Positions 1-8,132 of a DNA stretch of 24,848 bases are shown in pieces. Source of the DNA: Ruminococcaceae bacterium UBA1691 (lineage in GTDB: Bacteria > Bacillota > Clostridia > Oscillospirales > Acutalibacteraceae); assembly GCA_002320555.1 (NCBI GenBank), contig DCJV01000023.1, positions 1 through 24,848 on the forward strand, written 5' to 3'. The translations under genes were made by a program, and so were the position numbers. Positions within the stretch are counted from its first letter, which is position 1. The number at the start of each line of letters is the position of its first letter. The notes beneath the pieces were generated by a model. It had not been told where the DNA came from and did no database searches. It saw nothing but the letters and a program-made list of their open reading frames with translations.

Positions 1-176
1 TTTTTTTTGTTCAGTGGACATTAAAGTAAACACACTGGCACAGATCCAACTCGTGTTGAACACCTCGCTGGTTAACCGCCTTTGTATTTTTGAATTGTTC
101 GGTGGTCTGGCTTCGTGTGGTCTTTTTCTCCTATTTGAAATTTCCACTTTACTTTTGTTTAGCAAGTCTATCTCTA
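1..176. other. Left edge, no gene recognised
   Basis: This AT-richer stretch begins with a T-run and holds no gene I can identify. It is open without a stop in one frame on each strand. The minus frame would continue, after removal of the IS5 element, into the sequence right of 1022. The plus frame stops at the IS boundary. Neither frame has a recognisable motif, and with both strands open over fewer than 60 codons I do not call a CDS. Confidence 0.4.
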
Positions 177-237
177 AATAGTGTTTACACGAGCGATATG
201 GTATAATGGGAGCAAGAGAGCCGAAAGAGGTGTTCCC

Positions 238-711
238 ATGAGCAATGAACAACAACGCCACGACATCAGCGATGCGGTATGGAGCCTGCTGGAACCGCAT
301 CTGCCAGGACAACGAGGGCAGTGGGGTGGAATAGCCCAGGATAACCGGCGATTTATCAATGGCGTGTTTTGGATTTTACGCACAGGAGCACCGTGGCGGG
401 ATTTACCGCCGTTCTACGGGAAATGGGGTACCGTGTATCAGCGGTTCCGCAGATGGCGTGACAAGGGGATCTGGGAAAAACTGCTGGAAATTCTGGTTGA
501 TGAGCCCGATTTTGAATGGTTGATGATTGATGCCAGCCACTGTAAGGTGCATCCACATGCGGCAGGAGCCCGTGGCGGTAATCAGGACATGAGCCGTACA
601 AAAGGGGGCTCAATACCAAGATTCACCTTGCCGTGGATGCAAATGGTATGCCGGTCCGAGTACTTATCACAGAGGGTACCCGAGCTGATTGCAAAGAAGC
701 TATTCACTTGA
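238..711 (+). CDS. IS5-family transposase, N-terminal part (orfA)
   Basis: This is the upstream half of a DDE transposase that moves the surrounding IS. The start at 238 is preceded by AAAGAGG at suitable distance; an upstream in-frame ATG at 181 lies against the inverted repeat and is unlikely to be used. The N-terminal region, with a PWRDLP-like stretch near residues 52-57, is the IS5/IS427 helical domain. The first catalytic Asp is about residue 98 in the MIDASHCKVH stretch, followed by a GGN motif. At 600-608 the frame passes A AAA GGG GGC; a -1 slip there joins it to the next reading frame, giving a continuous family-like protein. Without slippage the product continues about 35 unrelated residues and stops at 711. 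Confidence 0.85.
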   Translation: MSNEQQRHDISDAVWSLLEPHLPGQRGQWGGIAQDNRRFINGVFWILRTGAPWRDLPPFYGKWGTVYQRFRRWRDKGIWEKLLEILVDEPDFEWLMIDASHCKVHPHAAGARGGNQDMSRTKGGSIPRFTLPWMQMVCRSEYLSQRVPELIAKKLFT

Positions 712-1004
712 TTGATGGAATATCGGCGGAAACATTACTGGCCGATCGTGGGTATGACACCAATCAAATCATTGCTTATGCCGCTGATGCTGGAATGAAT
801 ATCGTCATTCCGGCTAAACGAAATCGCAAGCAGCAGCGGGAGTATGACCGTTACTTGTATCGGCTTCGTCATCTGGTGGAAAATGCTTTTTTGCACCTGA
901 AACGTTGGCGAGGCATTGCTACTCGATATGCAAAAACTACAACATCTTTTCTGGCTGCTGTGCAAATTCGTTGCATTGCTATTTGGTGTACTGTTTTGAC
1001 CTGA
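633..1004 (+). CDS. IS5-family transposase, C-terminal part (orfB)
   Basis: This is the downstream half of the same transposase, in the -1 frame relative to orfA. The family-like sequence already begins at the slip site near 606 (codons for GLNTKIHLAVDANG), before the first ATG at 633, so the functional product is probably the frameshift fusion. It contains the second catalytic Asp in ADRGYDT (about residue 38 of this part) and the catalytic Glu in the VENAF stretch (about residue 83), followed by KRWRGIATRYAK, the usual C-terminal signature. The DDE set therefore looks complete. Stop at 1004 lies 18 bases inside the right inverted repeat end. Confidence 0.85.
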   Translation: MDANGMPVRVLITEGTRADCKEAIHLIDGISAETLLADRGYDTNQIIAYAADAGMNIVIPAKRNRKQQREYDRYLYRLRHLVENAFLHLKRWRGIATRYAKTTTSFLAAVQIRCIAIWCTVLT

Positions 1005-1072
1005 TCTTGTGTAGACACTATTTAAACCTGCTATTCTACGATACCAACGAAAACATTTGGCATTACCAATAC

Positions 1073-1110
1073 AAAAGCAGCAGCGCTGGCATATCACACC
1101 GGCGCTGCTG
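1073..1110 (-). terminator. Terminator behind the integrase remnant
   Basis: A 12-bp stem (CAGCAGCGCTGG at 1078-1089 against CCGGCGCTGCTG at 1099-1110, one G-T type pair) with a 9-nt loop is followed on the minus strand by TTTT (1073-1076). It sits 8 bases past the stop of the recombinase remnant and would end its transcript. The plus-strand side also has GTTTTATT, so weak bidirectional action is possible. Confidence 0.7.
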
Positions 1111-1117
1111 GTTTTAT

Positions 1118-1700
1118 TCAATACTGTGACGGAAACAATGCGTTTGACAGCCGTTCCGCCGCCAACATCCTGCTCTCCATCTGCGGGTGTCGGTAGGTTC
1201 TTTCCAGAAAATCCGCGCTTGCATGCTCCGCGATCTCCGCGACCATCTGCTCCCTTATCCTCTCTGCAAGCATCGTCGTAATCGCATAGTGGCTCAGTGT
1301 TTGTACATGAAATTCTCTGCTGAATCCATTCCTGTCGTAGAGTCTCCTAGGCCAGTGTGTGAGCGTTGTGGGGCCGGCTCTGAACCCTTCTCATTGACAA
1401 GCAGCAACGCATCCCCAACCACCTCTCCCCGCATTTTCAGATGCCACTGCTTCAATGCATCCAGCGCCCCGGACATCATCCCGCTGACCGCGGTGGGCCT
1501 TGACTTTCCTATTCATCTTAAAACAACCACAGAATTCACCTGTATCGTCGAACACCGATAAGGCTGTATCAATGAAATCCCGTATTCCTCTATACCTCTG
1601 TGAATTTTCCAAAACGATTTACAGGACATATCCTTTTGTGAGCGTTCCCATCAGCGTTTTTCACATAGCTGCAGCCTGCTTAATGGATGTTTCGCGTCCC
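1118..1700 (-). pseudogene. Tyrosine recombinase (integrase) remnant, frameshifted
   Basis: The minus strand encodes the C-terminal half of a phage/ICE-type tyrosine recombinase in at least two frames. One frame (about 1479 to 1385) gives an ALDALKQWHLKMRGEVVGDALLLVNEKG-like segment. The next (1390 to the stop at 1118-1120) gives GPTTLTHWPRRLYDRNGF, then HVQTLSHYAITTML, EHASADFLERTYRHP and a short tail. This order (W.RRL, H..LRH..TT, GHAS, Tyr nucleophile) matches the family. The catalytic Arg of LRH is Ser here, and GHAS is EHAS. Further upstream (to about 1700) only interrupted frames remain, so the N-terminal half is lost or unrecognisable. It is a dead gene; the upstream limit is a guess. 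Confidence 0.65.
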
Positions 1701-1743
1701 TTAGCGCCCACACCATCAGGCACCTGATTTAAAGGCTCCACTC

Positions 1744-2607
1744 TTACAGCGCCGTTGGTGCTACTTTTGTGAATGTACCCGCTCCAAGGAGCTCTGTCTG
1801 TTCCACCGCGGCGCGGATCGTCACATCAATGGCGCTTGGATTGTAAATGACAGAGCCGTCCACGGAGTATTCGAGGCGCTTGTAGGCCATCACATATTCA
1901 ACGAACTCACCGTTCGTCGCAAACCATATTTTATCGCTGTGGCGTGCCAGAAACGCCGCCAACTCCTCGATCACTGACCAGTTGTCATCGCCATCAAATT
2001 CATACGCATGTCCCCACACATAAAACAGTGACGGCAAAAATGGCGGACCCTCCAAAAATTTCTGTGCCAGCGTCATCAGTTCCGGATCACCGTGGTGGCA
2101 GGTAGGGTTCCACTCCCAAAAGTTTTCCGGGATGGAATAAGCATGCGTGGAGCGAATCGTCCTTGCACCCTGATATCCAGCTTGCTTTAGTATCTCAATC
2201 ACATCATTGTCATACACACCAAACGGATACGCAAACATCCGCAGAGGTTTTCCCGAGAGCGCTTCAAGCCTGCGCTTATCCTCTGTAATTTCATAGGAAG
2301 CCAACGGCGTACCGACGCTGTTCAGCGCAGAATGAAACAGGCCATGCCCGGCGATCTCATGCCCGGCGTAGACCGTCTCCAGCTCCTCCGGGCTCACCTT
2401 GGAGATATCCACCGTCCGCTTACCGGGTGCAGCGCCTTCTGCGTGCTGTCCCAGCAGCGCAGAGTTCAAATTGAATGTACATTTCATTCCATACCTGCGC
2501 AGCAATTCGGCCAGCCGGCGGTCCTGCACAACGCCGTCATCGTAACTGAAGGTGCACGCCTTGCCTTTGCCTCCGGGGAACACCAGCGTATCGAACCGTT
2601 TACCCAT
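1744..2607 (-). CDS. Polysaccharide deacetylase-like protein (NodB/CE4 fold)
   Basis: This 287-residue protein belongs to the NodB-homology (carbohydrate esterase 4) family, metal-dependent enzymes that remove N- or O-acetyl groups from sugars. Motif 1 is TFSYDDG (residues 19-25, with Asp23 as likely base and Asp24 as metal ligand). Motif 2 is GHGLFHSAL, giving the metal ligands His88 and His92. Motif 3 is FAYPFGVYDND. There is no signal peptide or membrane segment, so it is probably cytoplasmic, unlike the many CE4 enzymes that act on peptidoglycan or chitin outside the cell. The ATG at 2607 has AAAGGAGGATC just upstream. It is the last gene of the minus-strand run, 39 bases behind the MATE gene. 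The substrate is unknown; a role in removing acetyl groups from an imported sugar fits the context but is inferred. Confidence 0.85.
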   Translation of the reverse strand: MGKRFDTLVFPGGKGKACTFSYDDGVVQDRRLAELLRRYGMKCTFNLNSALLGQHAEGAAPGKRTVDISKVSPEELETVYAGHEIAGHGLFHSALNSVGTPLASYEITEDKRRLEALSGKPLRMFAYPFGVYDNDVIEILKQAGYQGARTIRSTHAYSIPENFWEWNPTCHHGDPELMTLAQKFLEGPPFLPSLFYVWGHAYEFDGDDNWSVIEELAAFLARHSDKIWFATNGEFVEYVMAYKRLEYSVDGSVIYNPSAIDVTIRAAVEQTELLGAGTFTKVAPTAL

Positions 2608-2646
2608 ATAGATCCTCCTTTGATCGACGCCTTTTCTTTACGAAAC

Positions 2647-4026
2647 TCAATCTGCACAGTCGGCATGAGCGTCTATTTTTTTAATCCATTTCCCGCTGCG
2701 CAGACGGGACACACACCATACGGCCTTGATGATCTGATCGGAATACAGGAATAGATACGTCCAGAATGCAGGCAGGCGCAGAACAAGTCCGCCGAGCATA
2801 CCAAGCGGAACCGCAACGAGCCACATTGTGGACATATCCGCCATCAGCAGAAAGCGTGTGTCTCCACCGCCGCGCAGCACGCCTTTTGTCAAAATAGAAT
2901 TTGTCGAGCGGAACACAACGATCACGCACAGCGCATTCATCAGCTGACGGGCAATCTCTTTCGTTTCATCGGTGATTTTATACACCTCGATAATCCTTCC
3001 GCTGATTCCCTGAATGATCAATGCCGCGCCAACACCTACGACCGCGCCAAGAAACAAATATGTATACCCTTGTCTGTACGCTTCCTTCGTCCGCCCCTCG
3101 CCGAGTGTTTGCCCTGTGAGAAAACAGCCCGAAAAAGACAGCCCCGATATAAATATCGTGCTGACGCGCTGCACAAGCACCGTTATGGAGTTGGCCGAAA
3201 CAAATCCGGAACCGATCTGCCCCATAATGATTGCAAGCACGTTATCCCCTAACCCAAGCAGGCTATCGGAAAGCATAACCGGCACGCTGATACGCAGAAA
3301 TTCCATAACGAGATCCTTGCACGGGCGCAAAATATCCTTGAGCCGATAGCGAAGGCGCTGATTTCTGAAGAAAGAAACCATGATTACGCCTGTCTCCACA
3401 ATACGGGCAAGAAATGTCCCCAGCGCCGCACCGGCTACGCCCATCGCCGGAAATCCCAATTTCCCGAAAATAAGCACATAGTTCGCACCGATGTTGATGC
3501 CGAAAGCACAGGCGGAGGCGAGCAGCGGCACCGCGGACAAACTCATGCTGCGCAGGATATTTGTCAACACAAGCGATATCGCCATCAGGACAAAACACCC
3601 CGTTGACCACCGCAAATAGGTAACGCCCGCCGCGATCTCGCCAACCGCGTCCGGCTGGAAATACAGGCTCATGATATACTGCGGAAAGAACACATTCGCC
3701 GCAGTAAAACACAGTGCCAGTGCAAGTGAAAACCGCAGTGCAATGGTGATGACCTTTTTCAGAGAAACAAGATCCCGCGCGCCCCAATAACGGGAGGACA
3801 ACACCGACGCCCCCATGCTGATTCCCATGGTGACAAACGTATACAGCGTGATAAACTGGTTGGCCTGTGTCGAACCGCTGAGCGCCGTCTCTGTGAGCTG
3901 TCCCAGCATAATATTGTCTACAAGGTTCACTCCCGTTGTGATAAGGCTCTGCAATATAACAGGAACAGCGATCACAAGCAATCTCTTATAAAATCTTGTA
4001 TCTGTCTCAATATACTTTCCCGCCAC
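2647..4026 (-). CDS. MATE-family efflux transporter
   Basis: This 459-residue integral membrane protein has the two-times-six helix layout of MATE exporters, which use Na+ or H+ gradients to expel organic molecules. The N-terminus reads RLLVIAVPVILQSL, then NLVDNIMLGQL, the usual family signature around helices 1 and 2. The second half repeats the pattern (ISVPVMLSDSLLGLGDN). The start is a GTG at 4026 with GAGAGGGG about 12 bases upstream; no better in-frame start is visible. It lies 44 bases after the serine hydrolase gene and 39 before the deacetylase gene, all in the same direction. In this locus it may export released acids, aromatic acyl groups or unused aglycone; that is inference, since MATE substrates cannot be read from sequence. 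Confidence 0.9.
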   Translation of the reverse strand: MAGKYIETDTRFYKRLLVIAVPVILQSLITTGVNLVDNIMLGQLTETALSGSTQANQFITLYTFVTMGISMGASVLSSRYWGARDLVSLKKVITIALRFSLALALCFTAANVFFPQYIMSLYFQPDAVGEIAAGVTYLRWSTGCFVLMAISLVLTNILRSMSLSAVPLLASACAFGINIGANYVLIFGKLGFPAMGVAGAALGTFLARIVETGVIMVSFFRNQRLRYRLKDILRPCKDLVMEFLRISVPVMLSDSLLGLGDNVLAIIMGQIGSGFVSANSITVLVQRVSTIFISGLSFSGCFLTGQTLGEGRTKEAYRQGYTYLFLGAVVGVGAALIIQGISGRIIEVYKITDETKEIARQLMNALCVIVVFRSTNSILTKGVLRGGGDTRFLLMADMSTMWLVAVPLGMLGGLVLRLPAFWTYLFLYSDQIIKAVWCVSRLRSGKWIKKIDAHADCAD

Positions 4027-4070
4027 GAGAAATCAAAACCCCTCTCTTGTCGCCCAAGCGCCCAGTGCAT

Positions 4071-5549
4071 TCACCGTGCGACAATACACCTCGGTCCATC
4101 CGAGCGGAACGCGTTATTGTCAACGTCCTCAATGTACACTTTGCCGTCCGCAAAGCGGAATGTCAACCGCTTTGTAAAACACGTCTCCACCCAGCGCAGG
4201 TTCATTTCAAAAACACATTCCTCTGTCCACGCACCATCGCATACGAGCAGGCGCGTCTGGTCCTGTTGGCCGCCGACGATGTTCGCAAACCGGCTTCCGA
4301 CCGTTGAGACGAAAATCTTCCGGCTTTCTTCTGCGCTTTGCGTGATCCATTCGCAACCGTATGAATTAAATAAGAATGAGAACGTTTCAACCGGACAAAT
4401 ATCTTTGCCCGACATAAAGTTATAGATCTCGGCGCTCAATACGCCGCTCTCCACCGTAAACACTCTGCCGTTCAGCTGTGCGGCCAGCGAGCTTTGCTGA
4501 CGGACGACAGGATTGGGAAGATTCAGACGCCGCAGTCTCTCCGAAAGCCGCGCTGCTTCGCTATCTTCGCACAGCGTTTCATCCTGAATCTGCTTTAAGA
4601 ATTCCCATGTGATATCCAATGTGCTCTGTGCCCAATGCGCGCCGATCGCTGTTTCGTTGATCGCGATCAGCATATCCTGATCCGGGCATACAATGGTAAA
4701 TTGCCCCATTGCACCGTCCGCACGATACACGCCCTTTGGTTTGCACATCCAGATTTGGAAACCGTACCCGAGAAAATTGTCGCTTGCCTCGGGGTTATTG
4801 ATGGATTCCGTTGCGGAATCATTCTGATTTGTGGTGGCAAGGCGGACATAATCCTCCGCCAAAATTCGTTCACCCTCCCAGACACCGCCGTCGGCATACA
4901 GTTTCATGAGGCGCAAATTGTCCTCTGTCGTGGCAAGCATTCCGCCGCCGGCCGTTTCCATGCCGTCCGGCATATAATACCAGCGGATATTCTCCGGGTC
5001 GATGCCGATTTTCCGGAACAGACGTTTTGTCAAATACTCGTGCAGTCCTTCGCCCGTCTTTTTGCGCACGATAGCGCCGAGTATGGACGAACCCACAGAA
5101 TTATACATATAGGTCGTCCCCGGTTCATGAACAACCGGCGTGTGCAAAAAATCGCGGATCCAATGCTCTGTCGGGCACGGCATCGTGTCCATGCCGCATC
5201 CCATGCACAGCACATCACACACTGTAAGCTTTTTGAGGTTCTCGCTGGGCTGTGCGGGAGATTCTTCCGGAAAAATATCAATCAACCGTTCATCCAGGCG
5301 CAGAATGCCCTCGGTATAAGCGATGCCCACTGCTGTGGCCGCATATGTCTTTGTATGGGATTGCAGGCCATGGCGCAGACCGGGCGCAAACGGCTGCCAC
5401 CAGCCCTCGGCGCAGATTTTTCCATGGCGCATGATCATGAGGCCATGCATTTCCGTATTGCTGCGCTCCAAGGCGTCAATGTAATCCATAATCGCCTTGC
5501 TGCGGATTCCGACGGATTCCGGCGTCACACGCTCAAATTCTTTTCTCAT
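4071..5549 (-). CDS. Serine hydrolase, beta-lactamase/esterase family (copy 1)
   Basis: This 492-residue protein has the class C beta-lactamase fold (PF00144) shared by family VIII esterases, D-aminopeptidases and penicillin-binding enzymes. The SxxK catalytic motif is SHTK (Ser64, Lys67); the second motif is YNS near residues 149-151, a known variant of YxN. A roughly 130-residue C-terminal part after the core is of unknown role. No signal peptide or anchor is seen, which favours a cytoplasmic esterase over a cell-wall enzyme. I chose the ATG at 5549, not an in-frame ATG at 5609, because GGAGG lies 7 bases upstream and the start overlaps the stop of the preceding esterase by ATGA, indicating translational coupling. 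A related but shorter hydrolase lies at 17579. Substrate unknown; acyl-sugar deacylation is inferred. Confidence 0.85.
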   Translation of the reverse strand: MRKEFERVTPESVGIRSKAIMDYIDALERSNTEMHGLMIMRHGKICAEGWWQPFAPGLRHGLQSHTKTYAATAVGIAYTEGILRLDERLIDIFPEESPAQPSENLKKLTVCDVLCMGCGMDTMPCPTEHWIRDFLHTPVVHEPGTTYMYNSVGSSILGAIVRKKTGEGLHEYLTKRLFRKIGIDPENIRWYYMPDGMETAGGGMLATTEDNLRLMKLYADGGVWEGERILAEDYVRLATTNQNDSATESINNPEASDNFLGYGFQIWMCKPKGVYRADGAMGQFTIVCPDQDMLIAINETAIGAHWAQSTLDITWEFLKQIQDETLCEDSEAARLSERLRRLNLPNPVVRQQSSLAAQLNGRVFTVESGVLSAEIYNFMSGKDICPVETFSFLFNSYGCEWITQSAEESRKIFVSTVGSRFANIVGGQQDQTRLLVCDGAWTEECVFEMNLRWVETCFTKRLTFRFADGKVYIEDVDNNAFRSDGPRCIVAR

Positions 5550-6349
5550 TGCGCGCCTCCGAAAAACTGCTCCAGTGCTATCTCTATGTGTGCATCCCAA
5601 AACGCCCAATCGTGTATGCCGGGATTCTTGATATATGTATGCCGCACACCGATGGAATCAAGATATGCACTGAAATCGTCGTTGGCCGCAAGAAGGAAAT
5701 CCTCTGTGCCGCACGCCATGAAGATCTCCGGTACGGCATATGCACCGGACTGCGCCTGCCGCGCAAGATATTTCACGTCGCGATCACTGCCGAGGATCTC
5801 GGACGGTTTGCCAAACACGTGTTCGTAATAATCGGCGCTCGCCATCATGTTTCCCTGATGCTCCGGCTGCTGTGCCAGTGCGTCTGTGATGAGCGCGGAG
5901 GAAAGTGCAATGATGCCGCCGAACAACTCCGGATGTCTCAGCCCGTTGCGCAGCGCTCCATAGCCGCCCATGGACAGGCCACCGATTATTGTATCTTCCA
6001 CCTTTTCGCTGAGCGGGAACACCTTGCGCGCAAATGCCAGCACCTCACACAGATAGCGTTCATACAGTGCGTCGCGTTTCGTGTCGTCCACATAAAAAGC
6101 GTTCTCTCCGGTGGGACACAGTACCGCGATGTGGTATTTCATAGCCAGCTGCTGAATCCGCGAGCCGAACAGCCAATCGCTGTGCGTTCCCGAAAAGCCG
6201 TGCAGCAGCATCACTGTTTTCATAGGGCCTTCCGGCTGCGGACATTGTCCCGCCGACGCGCCTTCATTGATTTCAACCGGTACGATTGCCGTCATCTCTG
6301 TCAACCGGTGCAGTGCATTTGAAAACATTGTAATATGAAAAACCGCCAT
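5546..6349 (-). CDS. CE1-like (esterase D / tributyrin esterase type) alpha/beta hydrolase
   Basis: This 267-residue protein resembles the small esterases of the tributyrin esterase / S-formylglutathione hydrolase group. The nucleophile elbow is GLSMGG (Ser126), the acid is probably Asp217 in ACGTEDF, and the base His246 in GIHDWAFWDAH, a typical ending of this group. LLHGFSG (about 48-54) forms the oxyanion region. No signal peptide is present. The start at 6349 has AAAGGAAGAGGACC directly upstream. It begins 15 bases after the NIF3-like gene and its stop overlaps the start of the serine hydrolase gene, so the two hydrolases are made together. Members act on short acyl esters, including acetyl and feruloyl groups on sugars; which ester is used here cannot be told. 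Confidence 0.88.
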   Translation of the reverse strand: MAVFHITMFSNALHRLTEMTAIVPVEINEGASAGQCPQPEGPMKTVMLLHGFSGTHSDWLFGSRIQQLAMKYHIAVLCPTGENAFYVDDTKRDALYERYLCEVLAFARKVFPLSEKVEDTIIGGLSMGGYGALRNGLRHPELFGGIIALSSALITDALAQQPEHQGNMMASADYYEHVFGKPSEILGSDRDVKYLARQAQSGAYAVPEIFMACGTEDFLLAANDDFSAYLDSIGVRHTYIKNPGIHDWAFWDAHIEIALEQFFGGAQ

Positions 6350-6364
6350 GGTCCTCTTCCTTTC

Positions 6365-7204
6365 TCACAGATAATAAAATGGCTCTTTTGCATCTACAAA
6401 CGTGACGGGAACCGAAAGCTCTTTTGCAAGCCACGAGTGCATGGCGCGCATTCCCCATTCTTCGCTGCGCTCATGGCCAAGTACGATCATACCGCCCGGC
6501 GCCCCAAGCGCGGCGGCATCCGCCATATACGTACCCAGTAAAAGCTCCATGATCTCCCCGCAGACGAGTACGTCAATTGATTTTTTCTGCAATAGCCGCA
6601 GGGGGAGCTCCGGCATCCGGCCGAAGCCGAGGCTGCCTCCGCCAACGAGCACGCCGACACGCGTACACGGCCGCAACGGATCTCCCGCGCATCGAACAGC
6701 CTGCAAGCCCAACTTTTGTTTCACCTCTGCCGCCAATCCGGACAGAGTCGTCTGAGGGATATCATAATAATCGAAGAAGTCCTCCTCAAACTGGTCCAGA
6801 TTGCCGCTTTTCTCACGGGCAGGCTGTGCGTACGCGCGCCAGTCCATCGCATCTGTAAACCCCTCATAAATATCGTCCGGCACAGCCGCATGCATCATAT
6901 CGTGGCATCGCCAGATTACAAAATGCCCTTCCCGTACCATCCGGCGCAGCTCGCTGAATACGGCATCCGTCTGCGTCCAAGCGCCCTGGCATTCGATGAA
7001 AAACGTCGGCTCGTGCGTGATGATCATGTTTGCATTTTTTCGCTCTGCCTCCCGAAGGACATCGGCCGTGACGGTAAACGTCGTCACAACGCCCGTAACA
7101 TCGGTATCCGGGTCTCCGCAGACAAACCCGTCGCATGTAGGCATGGATGGATTCACACCCGCATAGTGCTCACGTATAATCTGCTCTATCTTATTTGCAC
7201 GCAT
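6365..7204 (-). CDS. NIF3-like (DUF34) dinuclear metal-centre protein
   Basis: This 279-residue protein matches the NIF3/DUF34 family, toroidal hexamers with a two-metal site. Seen motifs are the N-terminal CDGFVCGDP region (family consensus near DGLQVG), ITHEPTFF with the metal-binding His, and the C-terminal LGHERSEEWGM with a further His and Glu ligand. The family's molecular role is not settled; GTP cyclohydrolase-like, repair and metal-handling roles have been proposed. The ATG at 7204 uses AAGGGGTGA as its ribosome binding site, which is the very end of the upstream permease gene, and the gap is only 7 bases. So this protein is co-made with a sugar importer and esterases, unusual for a family usually found near housekeeping genes. 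It may be an enzyme of this pathway; that is inference. Confidence 0.85.
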   Translation of the reverse strand: MRANKIEQIIREHYAGVNPSMPTCDGFVCGDPDTDVTGVVTTFTVTADVLREAERKNANMIITHEPTFFIECQGAWTQTDAVFSELRRMVREGHFVIWRCHDMMHAAVPDDIYEGFTDAMDWRAYAQPAREKSGNLDQFEEDFFDYYDIPQTTLSGLAAEVKQKLGLQAVRCAGDPLRPCTRVGVLVGGGSLGFGRMPELPLRLLQKKSIDVLVCGEIMELLLGTYMADAAALGAPGGMIVLGHERSEEWGMRAMHSWLAKELSVPVTFVDAKEPFYYL

Positions 7205-7211
7205 CTGTAGT

Positions 7212-8117
7212 TCACCCCTTTACTGCACCGACAACGATGCCTTTAATGAGATATTTTTGAAGGAACGGATACAGCACGAGGATGGGCAGGATACCAATGA
7301 CTGCAAGCGCCATGCGCATTCCGACGCTTGGCACGGTAATCGCGCTCGTATCCACAACGCGGCTGGCCTGCCCGGACGTAAGAAACGTAATATTTTCCAT
7401 GATGCGCATGAGCATGTTTTGAATGCCGTAGTATTTCGTATTATCGATGTAGTACAGCGCGTTCGTCCAATCGTTCCAATACGCGAGACCGGCGAAGAGG
7501 CCGACAGTGACGTTGACCGGCACGGAGAGCGGCAGCATGATCTTCCAGAAGATCGTCAGCTCGCCCGCGCCGTCAAGCTGCGCCGATTCGACAATAGAAG
7601 CCGGAATATTGGATTTATAATAATTGCGCACCAAAAGCACATTGAACGCGCCCATAAGCAGATTCGGCAGCAGCAAGGCGAAATACGTGTCCTTGATATG
7701 CAACAGCCGTGTCCAGACCATATAGGAAGGCACGATACCACCGTTGAAGAGCATGGTGAAAAACAGGATGAATGCGAATATCCCACGGTACTTGAAATCC
7801 TCTCTTGACAGAGGATAGGCGAACATTGTCGTTAGCAGCATATTGCCCACTGTACCCACTACTGTGAGCCCTATGGACGTGAGATACGCACGCCCTACCG
7901 TGGAGATTTGATTCACAAGATATTTATAGGCGTCTAAACTGAATTGTTTTGGAAAAAAGCTGTAGCCGTATTGCGTCAGCGATTTTTCCTCAGTAATGGA
8001 AGCCATAAAAATCAGAATAAACGGCAGAATGGCGATGAGCGACGTGAACCCCAGCACAACAACGGAGAGCCTTCGAAAGGCGATTTCGCCCTTTGTCAGA
8101 AGCTTTGCGTTTTTCAT
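7212..8117 (-). CDS. Carbohydrate ABC transporter permease (LplC/YtcP-like)
   Basis: This 301-residue inner-membrane protein is the second permease of a CUT1-type sugar importer. Six hydrophobic segments are visible, starting with VVLGFTSLIAILPFILIFMA. The EAA loop reads ESAQLDGAGELTIFWKIMLPLS, the contact site for the ATPase. No ATPase gene lies in the window; such importers often share a genome-encoded MsmK-type ATPase. The C-terminus FLQKYLIKGIVVGAVKG is the family ending. I place the start at the second ATG (8117) because AGGAGG is 8 bases from it but only 2 bases from the first ATG (8123). It follows the first permease by 15 bases and is followed after 7 bases by the NIF3-like gene. Confidence 0.92.
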   Translation of the reverse strand: MKNAKLLTKGEIAFRRLSVVVLGFTSLIAILPFILIFMASITEEKSLTQYGYSFFPKQFSLDAYKYLVNQISTVGRAYLTSIGLTVVGTVGNMLLTTMFAYPLSREDFKYRGIFAFILFFTMLFNGGIVPSYMVWTRLLHIKDTYFALLLPNLLMGAFNVLLVRNYYKSNIPASIVESAQLDGAGELTIFWKIMLPLSVPVNVTVGLFAGLAYWNDWTNALYYIDNTKYYGIQNMLMRIMENITFLTSGQASRVVDTSAITVPSVGMRMALAVIGILPILVLYPFLQKYLIKGIVVGAVKG

Positions 8118-8132
8118 AAACATTTCCTCCTC

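Larger units (their letters stand above)
177..1022 (+). mobile_element. IS5-family (IS427-type) insertion sequence, complete
   Basis: The ends are inverted repeats: the left end reads AATAGTGTTTACACGAG and the right end, reverse-complemented, reads AATAGTGTCTACACAAG (15 of 17 identical). Each end is flanked by TA (175-176 and 1023-1024), fitting the short TA-type target duplication known for this group. The element is 846 bp, the usual size for the group, and carries a two-frame transposase. The exact boundary could move by one base because the flanks are A/T runs (TAA instead of TA). Confidence 0.85.

Noticed and set aside
1715..1728. Palindrome ATCAGG-CA-CCTGAT just behind the deacetylase gene
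   Set aside because: The stem is only 6 bp with a 2-nt loop and no T-run, so I do not call it a terminator or operator.
4635..5828. A 397-codon plus-strand open frame opposite the serine hydrolase
   Set aside because: The minus-strand hydrolase has the SxxK motif, coupled start and good binding site; the plus frame has none of these.
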